64,000 nt of DNA, taken from positions 9,214,729 to 9,278,728 of the forward strand of contig NC_056038.1 in NCBI RefSeq assembly GCF_004379255.2, written 5' to 3'. The position numbers were made by a program, and so were the translations under genes. The notes below the pieces were generated by a model. That model saw only the letters and a list, made by a program, of their open reading frames with translations. It made no database searches and had not been told where the DNA came from. Below, one piece after another: positions 1 to 9,256 of the stretch (positions are counted from its first letter, which is position 1; each line of letters opens with the position of its first letter). This stretch comes from Salvia splendens. Taxonomy: Eukaryota > Streptophyta > Magnoliopsida > Lamiales > Lamiaceae.

Positions 1-363
1 ATAGTTTGTATGAGAATTAAGAATGAGAGATGAATTGATGTGATAAATGGATGATGAATGTGTGTATTTATAGCTGATTTTGGGGGGAAAAAATAAAAAA
101 AAATCAAAAAAATCCTGAAAAAACGAGAAAAAAACGGCCATATTTTTGGGATTTGGAAAAAAGAAATTTAATCATTTTATATAATATAAAAATGATTTTT
201 AAAATAAAAAAAATTAATTCAAATGCAACGGCTATGCTGTTGCCCAATCATAAGCCGCCACGTCGCCTGCTCGCTGGCACAGCGCGAGCGCAGCGGCGGC
301 GGTCCTTGTCCTCGCCGCTGGCACGGACGGCGGCCTTCACTCCCACCACCGTTGTGGATGCTC
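1..363. mobile_element. right part of a Harbinger-type non-autonomous element, cut by the window start
   Basis: The segment ends in the inverted terminus GGATGCTC followed by TTA, the 3-bp target typical of PIF/Harbinger. Its body (GATGAATGTGTGTATTTATAG, then A-rich sequence with ACGGC.ATATTTTTGGGA) matches 37080-37200 near the end of the element at 36798-37428. The left end lies outside the window. No intact coding sequence is visible; the short open frames in the GC-rich end are low complexity. Confidence 0.6.
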
Positions 364-411
364 TTATGTTTAGCGAGAGTGAGTGACGATCGATGATCAT
401 CTTATAGCTTA

Positions 412-865
412 GAGCATCACATACGGACATCCCAAAAACACCTCATGTCACGTCATAAGGGCATCCCAAAAATACCTCATGTCACGTCATAAGGACTTTC
501 CACTGCACTGCCACGTCATAAGGACATCTCACTACAAAGTGGCGGACATCCCCAAGGATATCCCGACGGACTTCCCACAATAATAAAAATTCACAAATTC
601 ACCAAATTAAACAATTTACGGAATTAAAATTTCGACACAAATACAGAGAAAAAAATAATAAAATAATCGGGACGTCCGCGTTGACGTCCGTGGAGTCAAC
701 ACAATGACGGACGTCCGCGACGGATGTCCCGGGAACGTCGTGGAACTCCGGTGTCTACAGCGGACGTCCGTATCCGCGTCACCGCTGCACAATGGCGGAC
801 GTCCCGCGCGGAACTCCGGCACACCGGCCAGGCGTCCGCCGGGACGGGCGCCATTGTGGATGCTC
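412..865. mobile_element. Harbinger-type MITE with TTA target duplication
   Basis: The 454-bp element starts GAGCATC and ends GATGCTC, with perfect TTA duplications at 409-411 and 866-868. Inside are repeated CATCCCAAAAAYACCTCATGTC / ACGTCATAAGGAC blocks on the left and GGACGTCCG blocks on the right. The larger element at 37779-38697 has the same parts in the opposite order. No coding capacity. Confidence 0.8.
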
Positions 866-868
866 TTA

Positions 869-1865
869 CTATATACTTCATCCATCCCAAAATAAACAAA
901 TCATATTCATTTTTGGAATGTCCTACTATAAGTGAGTTATTTCATTTTTTTTAGGGAAATGGTCACCTGTCTTACCTTATATAAACAATTACCATTCTGA
1001 AACCATAATTAGCATGATAAAAATCCCATAAAACATGGACTGAAAGTATGTGTAGAAACATTTGAAGTTCTACTGAAATGAAGTAAATACATTGTCCAAT
1101 GAATTAATAACGTTTTTTAATGAAGTAATAAACCTACTGGAATAAATTGTATTTTTTAAGGTGAATAAAGTAAAAACTCAATTCAATGAATTCGAATGAA
1201 GTATGTGTTGATTCATTTCAAAACCTACTCGAAGTATGTAAAAATATACTGAAGTTTCAAAGTATTATGTACTAGATGAAGTAATAAACCTGCTAGAATG
1301 AAGTAAATTGGGCTTGTAATGAAAACCGAAATAATTTACACGTCAGCGAATTTCATTAAAAAAACTATTACGTAGATCTAGTGACCTTAATTTAGTCTCT
1401 AGTTCGGTCTTTAAAATTAGTTCGACATTGATCAGAACTCTATATTGACGAGGAATAACTTGTTTTGATGTCTTCCTTATAAGCATACGGAGTATAACAA
1501 AAGCTTAAATCTGATCCACTGGATCAATAAATAAACTATCTAGCTAGATTAAATATCTCGCATATCATTTTGTAGCATATTTAGATCATTACAAAAGTAT
1601 ATTAACCATAAAAACATTTGAAATTAATCCAGTTAAGAAAAATCAAAATTAAGGATTATAAGGATGTGATTGTTTTCTAAAAATAAATCTTGATTCTCAC
1701 CTAGTTGATCATAACGCGTGAGAATGAGTCATTACAAAATATAAATCAGTTTATTATACTCCATATAAGTAAAAGATTATTACAGTTTACAAATTTTATT
1801 CATTTTTAATTATGTTGTATAAAAAATGGATTATCTCGAGTGAGTACAATTAAGGTAAGGTTTAT
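869..1865. other. AT-rich intergenic stretch, nothing recognised
   Basis: About 1 kb of AT-rich DNA. A loose GAAGTA-rich repetition (ATGAAGTAATAAACCT..CT twice, near 1120 and 1280) suggests an old decayed repeat. No gene, RNA or intact element is supported. Confidence 0.5.
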
Positions 1866-3654
1866 GGCATCTCCAGTGGCTTTCGTCCAGCAATAGCACA
1901 GCCACAAACTCCTTCTACCACATCATCAGCACTAAAAATCCTCCAGCCACATCAGGACAAGCAAATAGCCCAGCAATAGCCTAGCCACATCACCCTAATT
2001 ATATAAAATAAATAATTGACAATCACACAAAATACGAATTAAATTTACGACACAGATATGGGAAAATCCAATTATTTTATTTAAATTTTTAAAAAAGTAC
2101 ATTTAAAAAAATTACATAATTAAAAAAATAACTAACGCCGTGCAATCCTCCGCGCCCACAACTCTTCAATTAAATCCTTTTGGAGTCGAATATGAGCATC
2201 CGTTTGACGCATGTCGGCATGTGCTTGGAGGAGGTCGTACGTTGAGGACGGCTATGACGTGGCTTGGACCGGCTTCATTATCGTCGTTGGCCCAACTAGC
2301 CAGTCGTACACCTTCATCTTCGACAATCATGTTGTGCATGATAATACATGCGTACATTATATCAGCAATGCAATCGATATGCCATAAACGCGTTGGACCC
2401 CTAATTGCCGCCCATCGAGACTGGAGCACACCAAATGCGCGCTCCACGTCCTTGCACGCAAACTCGTGGCGTTCCGCAAAGTAGGCCTTCCTCTCATCCA
2501 ATGCGCATGTGATTGTCTTCACAAAGACTGGCCACCTAGGGTATATCCCATCCGCCAAGTAGAAGCCAATATCATGTTGGGTCCCGTTGGCGACAAAACT
2601 GATGGCCGGACCGACGTCCTGGCACTGCTCGTTGAAAAGGGGCGACTAGTTGAGAACGTTGAGGTCGTTGTTCGACCCAGCTATCCCAAAATACACATGC
2701 CAAATCCATAGACGGTAGTCAGCAACGGCCTCCAGGATCATCGTGGGATTCTTTCCCTTGTAGCCGGTCGTGTAGAACCCCTTCCAGGCAGAGGGACAGT
2801 TCTTCCACTCCCAATGCTTACAATCTATGATGCCTAACATACCCGGGAACCCATGTTTCTCCCCGTGCATCTGCATCAGATACTGGCTGTCTTCGCGAGT
2901 AGGGCTTCGAAGGTACTGATCACGGAAAATTTCAATCACGCCCTGATAGAAATACTTCATATATTCAAGGGCAGTTGACTCACCGATGTGGAGGTACTCG
3001 TCCCACATGTCTCCAGCGCCTCTGTAGGCCAACAGCTTGATTGCCGCAATGCACTTTTGAATAGGTGTATGGCCGGGTATGCCAACCGCATCGTGCCTGA
3101 AGCGGAAATACAGATATCGCTGCTCCAAGGCGTTAACAATACGCATAAACAGGGCTCTGCTCATCCTAAAACGGCGCCTGAAATGGTTGTCGTTGAACCG
3201 CGGCTCCTGTGCGAAGTAGTCGGTGTATAGGCGCTGATGTGCAGCTACGTGATCACGTTCATTCACTGTTCGGCGGTGGACAACTGGTCGTGGTCGAGGT
3301 ACCGCCGGCGGCAAGGCCCTCTGTAGCAGCCGATCAATCTCACGATTCGTATAGGCCTCTAACGCTTCGTTCATTCGACGATCGTACTCCTCATCATCCC
3401 CACCACTACCACCACTACTACCACCAACGTTGCTCATTTCCCGTTGTTGATCTTGTACATAAATTAAGATAGAAAGAGTACTCGTTAAAACAAGTGGTGC
3501 GAATGAAAATGACGTGCAAATCGCGTATATATAGTATTTTGAAAACTTTTTAAAAAAAATAAATTCGCTCGCCGGTCCTAAGCCTGCAATGGCGGCGAGC
3601 GGACCGGCGAGCGTCGGAAATCGGCTGGCCCGCTCGCCGCCATTGGAGATGCTC
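1866..3654 (-). mobile_element. PIF/Harbinger transposon carrying transposase only (ORF2 derivative)
   Basis: The terminal inverted repeats are GGCATCTCCAGTGGC on the left and GCCATTGGAGATGCTC on the right. A transposase pseudogene lies inside on the minus strand. About 250 bp at the left end and about 110 bp upstream of the transposase start are closely similar to the ends of the element at 39109-41133, which carries the other Harbinger gene. No ORF1 (Myb-like) sequence is present here. The target duplication could not be resolved because the left terminus has lost a base or two. Confidence 0.85.
2132..3437 (-). pseudogene. PIF/Harbinger transposase (DDE_Tnp_4), one amber stop plus one late frameshift
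   Basis: This is the catalytic transposase (ORF2) of PIF/Harbinger, the nuclease that cuts the element ends together with the Myb-like ORF1 protein. The ATG is at 3437. An N-terminal Gly/Asp-rich leader is followed by the helical region (FRRRFRMSRALFMRIV) and the nuclease core (MLGIIDCKHWEWKNCPSAW, then YKGKNPTMILEAVADYRLW). Reading stops at an amber codon (2646-2648) within SNNDLNVLN-stop-SPLFNE, where the family has Gln. The frame continues unbroken beyond it through ADGIYPRWPVF and CKDVERAFGVLQSRWA to about 2240. A 1-nt shift there moves the normal C-terminus (LIEELWARRIARR, stop 2132-2134) to another frame. Two lesions in about 430 codons point to recent decay. Confidence 0.88.
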
Positions 3655-4011
3655 CTATAAAATCTTTTGATTGTTTGATAGGCCTATAGCACAAACGGTG
3701 AACCTCTTTGCAAAATTGGCCGAAAACTCTTGCTTTTTTTTGATAAATCTCTACCTATTTTATATCTTCAGTAGCTAGGCTAGAATGATCGGTTTAGCCT
3801 TGGTGTTTGATTTATACTGGAAAGTACGAGAGATATGGGCAAAGTGGCTGACACGTAGGGTGTTCAGATACAGATAGTGTGGAAAGCTTCATCCTGTGGC
3901 CTAGATTCAAAGCATACGATCTCCCGCCGCCATAAGATAGTGAATCCAACGGCTGCCGAGGTTACCACGAGGACGCCTCTAGTCGCAACACCTGGACACG
4001 TAGTGGCCTCC
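3655..4011 (+). promoter_or_regulatory. distal upstream region of the SMR gene, cut off by Copia-1
   Basis: Single-copy-looking DNA that, before the Copia-1 insertion, should have joined the sequence at 8905 onward leading to the SMR gene. It contains ACACGTA motifs and ends at a CACGTG G-box (4011-4016) exactly at the edge of the 68-bp repeat. The regulatory role is inferred from position and motifs only. Confidence 0.4.
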
Positions 4012-4079
4012 ACGTGTCTCCATCCTGCACCACACACTGGCACCGCTTTCCAGAATCGACCACATTATTATTATATTAT
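4012..4079. repeat. 68-bp direct repeat flanking Copia-1, left copy
   Basis: Sequence from ACGTGTCTCCATCC to TTATATTAT is identical to 8837-8904 on the far side of Copia-1. It is far longer than the usual 5-bp integrase duplication. The left copy keeps the full CACGTG hexamer because the preceding base is C. Confidence 0.95.
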
Positions 4080-4334
4080 CTTAAAGATGGTAATCGAGAG
4101 AGGCATAACAAGATTGGTAAGGCATATTAGAAGATAGAAGTAGAGATATATTTCTTATGCAAATGTTTGTTATATTTGAACTACTCATCCCCCTATTATT
4201 TATAGGGATATTGAGACTCTTCAAATACATACTTGGAACTCTACTTTGCTAGGAACAATACAACATTGAATGTACTCTAGGAACTTCCACAATAATAAGT
4301 AGTGGGCGGCCATTTATGTTTTGTATTTCCAACA
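4080..4334 (-). repeat. 3' LTR of Copia-1
   Basis: 255 bp, beginning (minus strand) TGTTGGAAATAC directly after the polypurine tract and ending ATCTTTAAG at the host junction. It holds the stop codon of the ORF in its first 21 bases. Confidence 0.9.
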
Positions 4335-7300
4335 CTCCCCCTCAAGTTGAGCAACGGTATCTCCGATACTCAACTTGCCAAGAAATTTTTTGAAAACTTT
4401 TGGACTGAGTGCCTTGGTCAGTATATCTGCAAGTTGTTCCTCAGATCGGACGAACGGGAATTCGACAATTCCTCCTTCAAGTTTTTCTTTGATGAAGTGA
4501 CGATCGACTTCGACATGTTTAGTTCTGTCATGCTGGACGGGATTCTCTGAGATGCTGATAGCTGCTTTGTTGTCACAAAAAAGTTGACTTTTCCGAGTAG
4601 GTGGAAAGCCAATTTCTGTTAACAACGTTCTTAACCATAATATCTCCATTAGACCACTTTTAATCCCTCGAAATTCGGCTTCAGCGCTAGATAGGGCTAC
4701 AACCTTTTGCTTCTTACTCCTCCAAGTGACTAAGTTACCTCCAACAAAGGTAAAATATCCTCCAGTGGATTTTCTGTCAACTGGATTGCTTGCCCAATCA
4801 GCATCGGTGTACCCATCAATTTCTAAGTTTTCCTTTTTTTCCAAGAAGACCCCATAACTGGCTGTACCCTTAAGATACCTTACTATTCTCATGGCAGCGT
4901 CCATATGGTCTTCTTGAGGCTGATGCATGAATTGACTGACAACTCCAACTGCATATGTGATATCCGGTCTAGTGTGAGAAAGATAAAGAAGTTTTCCTAC
5001 TAACCGTTGATATCTTTCTCGGTCTGTAGGCTTAGCTCCATCCACAATCTGCAGTCTATGGTTGGGCACCATTGGAGTTTCGGCGGGCTTGCAGTCTAGT
5101 AGACCTGTTTCCGCTAGCATGTCCAATACATACTTTTTCTGTCTTAGAAATATTCCGTGCTTTGACCTCAACACTTCAATTCCTAGGAAGTACTTCAGAT
5201 CTCCCAAGTCCTTCATTTCAAATTCCTTGGAAAGATTCTCTTTCAGGTTTTGGATTTCTTCGGCATCATCTCCAGTTATGATCATGTCGTCAACGTATAT
5301 GATTAGACATGTCATTTTTCCGTTCCTCTTCTTTAGGAATAGCGTGTGGTCTGAATGACTCTGTTTGAATCCTTGGTTGACCATTGCCTGACAAAATCTT
5401 CCGAACCACACCCTGGGGGATTGCTTTAACCCATATAGGGTTTTTCTTAGTCTGCACACCTGCCCTTTCCCAAAGTCTTCGTGAAAGCCCGGGGGAACCT
5501 CCATGTATACTTCCTTATTTTTCTCAAGTTCTCCATGTAGAAAGGCATTTGTAACATCAAACTGATATAATGGCCATTCCTTACATGCAGCAACAGATAG
5601 AAGAGCTCTTACAGTGTTTAGTTTGGCCACCGGGGAGAAAGTTTCTTCATAGTCTACTCCATATACTTGAGTATATCCCTTAGCAACCAATCTTGCCTTG
5701 TATCTCTCGATTGAACCATCTGCACGTCTTTTTATGGTGAAGATCCAACGACATCCTACTGGTTTCTTTCCTGGAGGTAGAGTGCACTTTTCCCATGTTT
5801 CATTTTTTATCAAGGCATCAATCTCTTTCTTCATGGCTTCTCTCCAATGTTTGTGTTTCATCGCCATCTCGAAGGACTGCGGAATTTCTTCTTCTTCATA
5901 AAGTGCCGCCTCAAATGCCCTTGCCATTTCAGTGAGATGCCCTTGTGTTAGGTTTGCAACAGAGTACCGAGATTTCCGTCCTTTCCAGTCTGGCGAATAT
6001 CTTTTTGGAGGAACACCTCTCGTGCTTCTATGGGGTAATTCGGAGTGCCATGTCTTTTGTTCTGTACACAACTCATCTGCATGGCTCATGTCATTGTTAG
6101 ATGTTTCAATTGCATTACCAATTTCGGGATTTGAAAGAATTACCTCAGGATTCAAAGACTGGTCAGATAGTTCGGTAGTGTCTTGAAGCGGCGTGTTCTG
6201 TTCTAGGGAGTCTGATGGCCCGGTGGTACCGCTAACTTCCTCTGTTGGACCGCCTTCTGTGACAGGGTTCTGGCTAGGCATGTCAGTTTGTGTATTTTCC
6301 CTCTCCCCCTGAATGGTTTCTCCCCAAAGAGGTAGCCAATTTAGGGCGTCACATCCCGAATTTTCCGATTCACTCCCCCCCTGACCGCTAGATTGGCTAT
6401 AGAAATATTCACTCTCAACAAAGTCGCAATTCATAGTGGTATACATGCGATCTGTTAAGGGGTCATAACAACGATAACCTTTCTGATTTTTTCCATATCC
6501 CAAGAAGACACATTTGACTGCACAAGGTGAGAATTTATCACGATCATGTTTGGGAATATGAACAAACACTGTACAACCAAAGATTTTGGGATCGAGATGT
6601 ACGGAGGACGGAACCGAGTTTATGGAAGAGAATATGTCTAGGGGAGTTTTGAAGTTGAGTATTCCTGTGGGAAGACGATTTAGGAGGTAAACAGCGGTAG
6701 CGATGGCTTCTGGCCAAAATGATTTTGGGATATTGGATTCGATTAAGAGAGCTCGGGTGATTTCAAGAATATATCGATTTTTTCGCTCGGCTACCCCATT
6801 TTGTTCTGGTGTATATGCACAAGAGGTTTGGTGGACAAGACCTTTGTCGGAGAAGAAAGATTGCATCTTAGAATTCACATATTCCCTCCCATTATCGGAT
6901 CTAAGGATTTGAATTTTGGAGTTATACTGGGTTTGAACAAGATTGTAAAACTCAGTGAATTTGTCAAAAACTTCTGATTTAGTTTTCAAAAAATAAATCC
7001 AAGTCATACGAGAGAAATCATCAATAAATAACAGAAAATACCGAAACCCTTGTCCCCCAGTAACCGGGGCAGGTCCCCACACGTCAGAGTGAATTAAGGC
7101 AAAAGGAGATTTTTCCCTAGTGTTGTTCAATTTAAAAGAATGTCTATGACTTTTGGCCAAAACACAAGTTTCGCAATTCAAGACACGCGAAGATGAAACT
7201 AACTCAGGAAAGAGTAGGCGAAGATAACCTATAGATGGGTGTCCTAACCGGCGATGCAAGAGCCAAATCTGTCTGTCAGTCAGTCCGTGAGTCAGCATCG

Positions 7301-8627
7301 CAGTACTCTGTTGGGCTATCTCATCCACATAGTACAGTCCATGCCGCTCAGTGCCACGCCCAACTATCGTCCCCGTTTTGATATCCTGTAACATGCAAAA
7401 CCGAGGCTGCATTAGTAATTTGCAATTAAGGTCTTTTGTGACATGACTGACAGATAAGAGTTTATGGGATAATGACGGAACATAAAGACAGTTTGAGATG
7501 CGAAGAGTTGGTGAGACAGTGATAGTGCCCTTCCCCTGCACAGGTGCTAACTCTCCATTGGCTGTTTGGACATATCGTTTTGTGGATTGGGTAATTTCAA
7601 GGAAATCCGACTCATCAAAGGACATGGTGTCGGTTGCCCCACAATCAAAGATCCAGTAATAGTCTTTGGGTCCTATGTTGGAGGATGAAGAGTACGCAAG
7701 GGCTTGGAAAGTGTTTGCACAAGTAATTGAGGGCTGGAATTCAAAAATTTGGGTTTTGTTTTCAGAATTTTCGAGACTTGGGGATGTTACTTGGGTCTTT
7801 TGGACAAATGCGGGTTTTTTGTATAATATTTCGGAAAATTGGGATGAGTTAGCCAATTTCTGAAATTGCTTAGGTGGCTTTGACATTTTTAGATTTTTTT
7901 GAGGGAAATTTTGTGAGAAATGTTTGGAGTGGGGTCGGATCTGGGAGAGTGTATAAATTTGGGGGGTTTTTTGCAAAGTGTGGAGGGGGTTTTTAGAAAA
8001 TCCCACACAAGACTCTTCATCAGCGGCTCTTCCCCCACATTTCTTTCTTCTTCTCCCAAATTTCTTTCTCCACTGCTCATCCGACGCCGCCGCCTCCGCC
8101 TCTGCGGCTGCCGCCTCCGCCGCTGCCCCAGTCACCGCTGCCTCCGACGCGGCTTCAGGAGCAGCCGCTGCCTCCGCCTCAGAGGCTGCCTCCGCCTCAG
8201 ACGCTGCCTCCGCCTCTGCTTCAGCTGTCGTCGCTGCTCTAGCCGCTGCTGCCGCCGCTTCAGCCGGAGGCTGCTCACCCGGCGACGCTGCTTCAGATGG
8301 ATTCTGCTGCCGATGTCGACGCCGGCTGATGTTGCTGTTTTCGCCGCCGTCGTCGACGACGCTGCTGTCTGTGACGGGTGGAGCTGCAGACACGTTACTC
8401 CTTCGGTTGTTTGCCTGTGTTGCAGCAGTGCGTTTCAATCCTTCGCTGAGGTTATTCGGTAGGTAGAAATTTTGGCTTTGGTTTGTGTTGGATTTGTACA
8501 AATCAATTAGATTTGAGATTGTCTCGATCAACAGCTCGAGAGTGGATATTTGGTTTCCCTCCATTGGAGGTTTTTTGTTGGTTTCCTGCTCTGATACCAT
8601 CTTAAAGATGGTAATCGAGAGAGGCAT
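4314..8627 (-). CDS. Copia-1 polyprotein with intact pol but no recognisable gag
   Basis: One uninterrupted 1437-codon frame. Residues 1-100 are unlike any gag I recognise. Residues about 112-184 are almost pure Ala/Glu/Ser, followed by a basic patch (KKFGRRRKKCGG). No capsid-type UBN2 domain and no CCHC zinc knuckle are seen. Pol is complete: protease motif FDCGATDTM (about 327-335, Cys where most copia have Ser/Thr), integrase zinc region HRRLGH..CETC and Asp-Asp-Glu core (HSDVWGP, LRSDNGREY, PEQNGVAERKNR), reverse transcriptase with YVDD and YGLKQSPRVW, and RNase H ([34 protein letters not shown]). The first ATG is inside the 5' LTR; the Met at about residue 22 (MEGNQIS) is a more likely start. 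Expected to be transposition-incompetent alone because it lacks its own capsid. Confidence 0.93.
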   Translation of the reverse strand: MPLSITIFKMVSEQETNKKPPMEGNQISTLELLIETISNLIDLYKSNTNQSQNFYLPNNLSEGLKRTAATQANNRRSNVSAAPPVTDSSVVDDGGENSNISRRRHRQQNPSEAASPGEQPPAEAAAAAARAATTAEAEAEAASEAEAASEAEAAAAPEAASEAAVTGAAAEAAAAEAEAAASDEQWRKKFGRRRKKCGGRAADEESCVGFSKNPLHTLQKTPQIYTLSQIRPHSKHFSQNFPQKNLKMSKPPKQFQKLANSSQFSEILYKKPAFVQKTQVTSPSLENSENKTQIFEFQPSITCANTFQALAYSSSSNIGPKDYYWIFDCGATDTMSFDESDFLEITQSTKRYVQTANGELAPVQGKGTITVSPTLRISNCLYVPSLSHKLLSVSHVTKDLNCKLLMQPRFCMLQDIKTGTIVGRGTERHGLYYVDEIAQQSTAMLTHGLTDRQIWLLHRRLGHPSIGYLRLLFPELVSSSRVLNCETCVLAKSHRHSFKLNNTREKSPFALIHSDVWGPAPVTGGQGFRYFLLFIDDFSRMTWIYFLKTKSEVFDKFTEFYNLVQTQYNSKIQILRSDNGREYVNSKMQSFFSDKGLVHQTSCAYTPEQNGVAERKNRYILEITRALLIESNIPKSFWPEAIATAVYLLNRLPTGILNFKTPLDIFSSINSVPSSVHLDPKIFGCTVFVHIPKHDRDKFSPCAVKCVFLGYGKNQKGYRCYDPLTDRMYTTMNCDFVESEYFYSQSSGQGGSESENSGCDALNWLPLWGETIQGERENTQTDMPSQNPVTEGGPTEEVSGTTGPSDSLEQNTPLQDTTELSDQSLNPEVILSNPEIGNAIETSNNDMSHADELCTEQKTWHSELPHRSTRGVPPKRYSPDWKGRKSRYSVANLTQGHLTEMARAFEAALYEEEEIPQSFEMAMKHKHWREAMKKEIDALIKNETWEKCTLPPGKKPVGCRWIFTIKRRADGSIERYKARLVAKGYTQVYGVDYEETFSPVAKLNTVRALLSVAACKEWPLYQFDVTNAFLHGELEKNKEVYMEVPPGFHEDFGKGQVCRLRKTLYGLKQSPRVWFGRFCQAMVNQGFKQSHSDHTLFLKKRNGKMTCLIIYVDDMIITGDDAEEIQNLKENLSKEFEMKDLGDLKYFLGIEVLRSKHGIFLRQKKYVLDMLAETGLLDCKPAETPMVPNHRLQIVDGAKPTDRERYQRLVGKLLYLSHTRPDITYAVGVVSQFMHQPQEDHMDAAMRIVRYLKGTASYGVFLEKKENLEIDGYTDADWASNPVDRKSTGGYFTFVGGNLVTWRSKKQKVVALSSAEAEFRGIKSGLMEILWLRTLLTEIGFPPTRKSQLFCDNKAAISISENPVQHDRTKHVEVDRHFIKEKLEGGIVEFPFVRSEEQLADILTKALSPKVFKKFLGKLSIGDTVAQLEGECWKYKT
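4335..4345 (-). other. polypurine tract of Copia-1
   Basis: Minus-strand TTGAGGGGGAG immediately upstream of the TGTTGG start of the 3' LTR. This is the usual position and composition for plus-strand priming in copia elements. Confidence 0.85.
8588..8599 (-). other. primer-binding site of Copia-1 (initiator tRNA-Met)
   Basis: Minus-strand TGGTATCAGAGC, the standard copia primer-binding site complementary to the 3' end of plant initiator tRNA-Met. It lies just inside the 5' LTR. Confidence 0.9.
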
Positions 8628-8836
8628 AACAAGATTGGTAAGGCATATTAGAAGATAGAAGTAGAGATATATTTCTTATGCAAATGTTTGTTATATTTGA
8701 ACTACTCATCCCCCTATTATTTATAGGGATATTGAGACTCTTCAAATACATACTTGGAACTCTACTTTGCTAGGAACAATACAACATTGAATGTACTCTA
8801 GGAACTTCCACAATAATAAGTAGTGGGCGACCATTT
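8601..8836 (-). repeat. 5' LTR of Copia-1, lacking its outer 18 bp
   Basis: Identical to the 3' LTR except for one base. It starts (minus strand) at TAAATGGTCG instead of TGTTGGAAATAC; the missing outer end is replaced by the second copy of the 68-bp host repeat. Confidence 0.9.
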
Positions 8837-8904
8837 ACGTGTCTCCATCCTGCACCACACACTGGCACCGCTTTCCAGAATCGACCACATTATTATTATA
8901 TTAT
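8837..8904. repeat. 68-bp direct repeat flanking Copia-1, right copy
   Basis: Identical to 4012-4079. The junction gives TTACGTGTC, so the CACGTG hexamer is lost on the side near the SMR gene although the ACGTG core remains. It runs into the TATTA microsatellite. Confidence 0.95.
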
Positions 8905-8956
8905 ATTATATTATATTATATTATATTATATTATATTATATTATATTATATATATT
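8888..8956. repeat. (TATTA)n microsatellite
   Basis: About 12 near-perfect TATTA units in the core promoter of the SMR gene. The left repeat copy contains only the first two or so units, so either the array expanded or the left copy was cut within it. Confidence 0.9.
8947..8955 (+). promoter_or_regulatory. probable TATA box of the SMR gene
   Basis: TATATATAT about 100 bp upstream of the SMR start codon. It merges with the microsatellite, so the exact TATA used is uncertain. Confidence 0.5.
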
Positions 8957-9052
8957 CATCGAAATACAATTGCGTCTGTATTAGTTAGTCCATACCATTG
9001 TTGTTTCATAGACGTGAGGTCTGAGGTGATAGATTAATTAGGGAATAGGTAG

Positions 9053-9256
9053 ATGGAAACAGGAAGCAGTAGTTGTTGGGTGGCTGAAGAAGGATGCTGC
9101 ACTCCAAAGCGAGGTATACCGGCGAGAACAACGCCGCCTCCGCCGCCGAGGAAGAAGCCGGTGGAGAAGAAGAATTCGCCCAAGGGCGGCTACTTTGAGC
9201 CGCCTGACCTGGAGCAGCTGTTCGTGGCGCTTCGTAGGGCTGAAGCTTGTGTTTGA
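9053..9256 (+). CDS. SMR: SIAMESE-related (SMR) cyclin-dependent kinase inhibitor, 67 aa
   Basis: SIM/SMR proteins are small plant-specific inhibitors of CDK-cyclin complexes that stop mitosis and promote endoreduplication, often under stress. The 67-residue intronless frame shows the family order: CCTPKRGIPA (about 15-24, TP-x-IP motif), a proline-basic stretch PPPPPRKK (about 27-34), then GYFEPPDLEQLF (about 45-56), the C-terminal motif of SMR proteins. It is at the short end of the family and most like the compact SMR4 type. ATG 9053 is the first ATG after the TATA-like sequence. The recent Copia-1 insertion starts about 215 bp upstream of the ATG and separates the gene from its older upstream DNA. 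A fixed subfamily assignment needs alignment. Confidence 0.82.
   Translation: METGSSSCWVAEEGCCTPKRGIPARTTPPPPPRKKPVEKKNSPKGGYFEPPDLEQLFVALRRAEACV

Larger units (their letters stand above)
4080..8836 (-). mobile_element. Copia-1: young Ty1/copia LTR retrotransposon
   Basis: The element lies on the minus strand, in order 5' LTR (8601-8836), primer-binding site, one long ORF, polypurine tract and 3' LTR (4080-4334). Over the 237 aligned bases the two LTRs differ at one site (4309 G versus 8830 A), so insertion is recent. The 5' LTR lacks about the first 18 bases present in the 3' LTR, and a 68-bp direct repeat of host DNA flanks the element instead of a 5-bp duplication. Confidence 0.93.

Noticed and set aside
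7920..8466. Ser/Arg/Cys- and Ala-rich plus-strand frames
   Set aside because: Antisense shadows of the Ala/Glu codon repeat in Copia-1.
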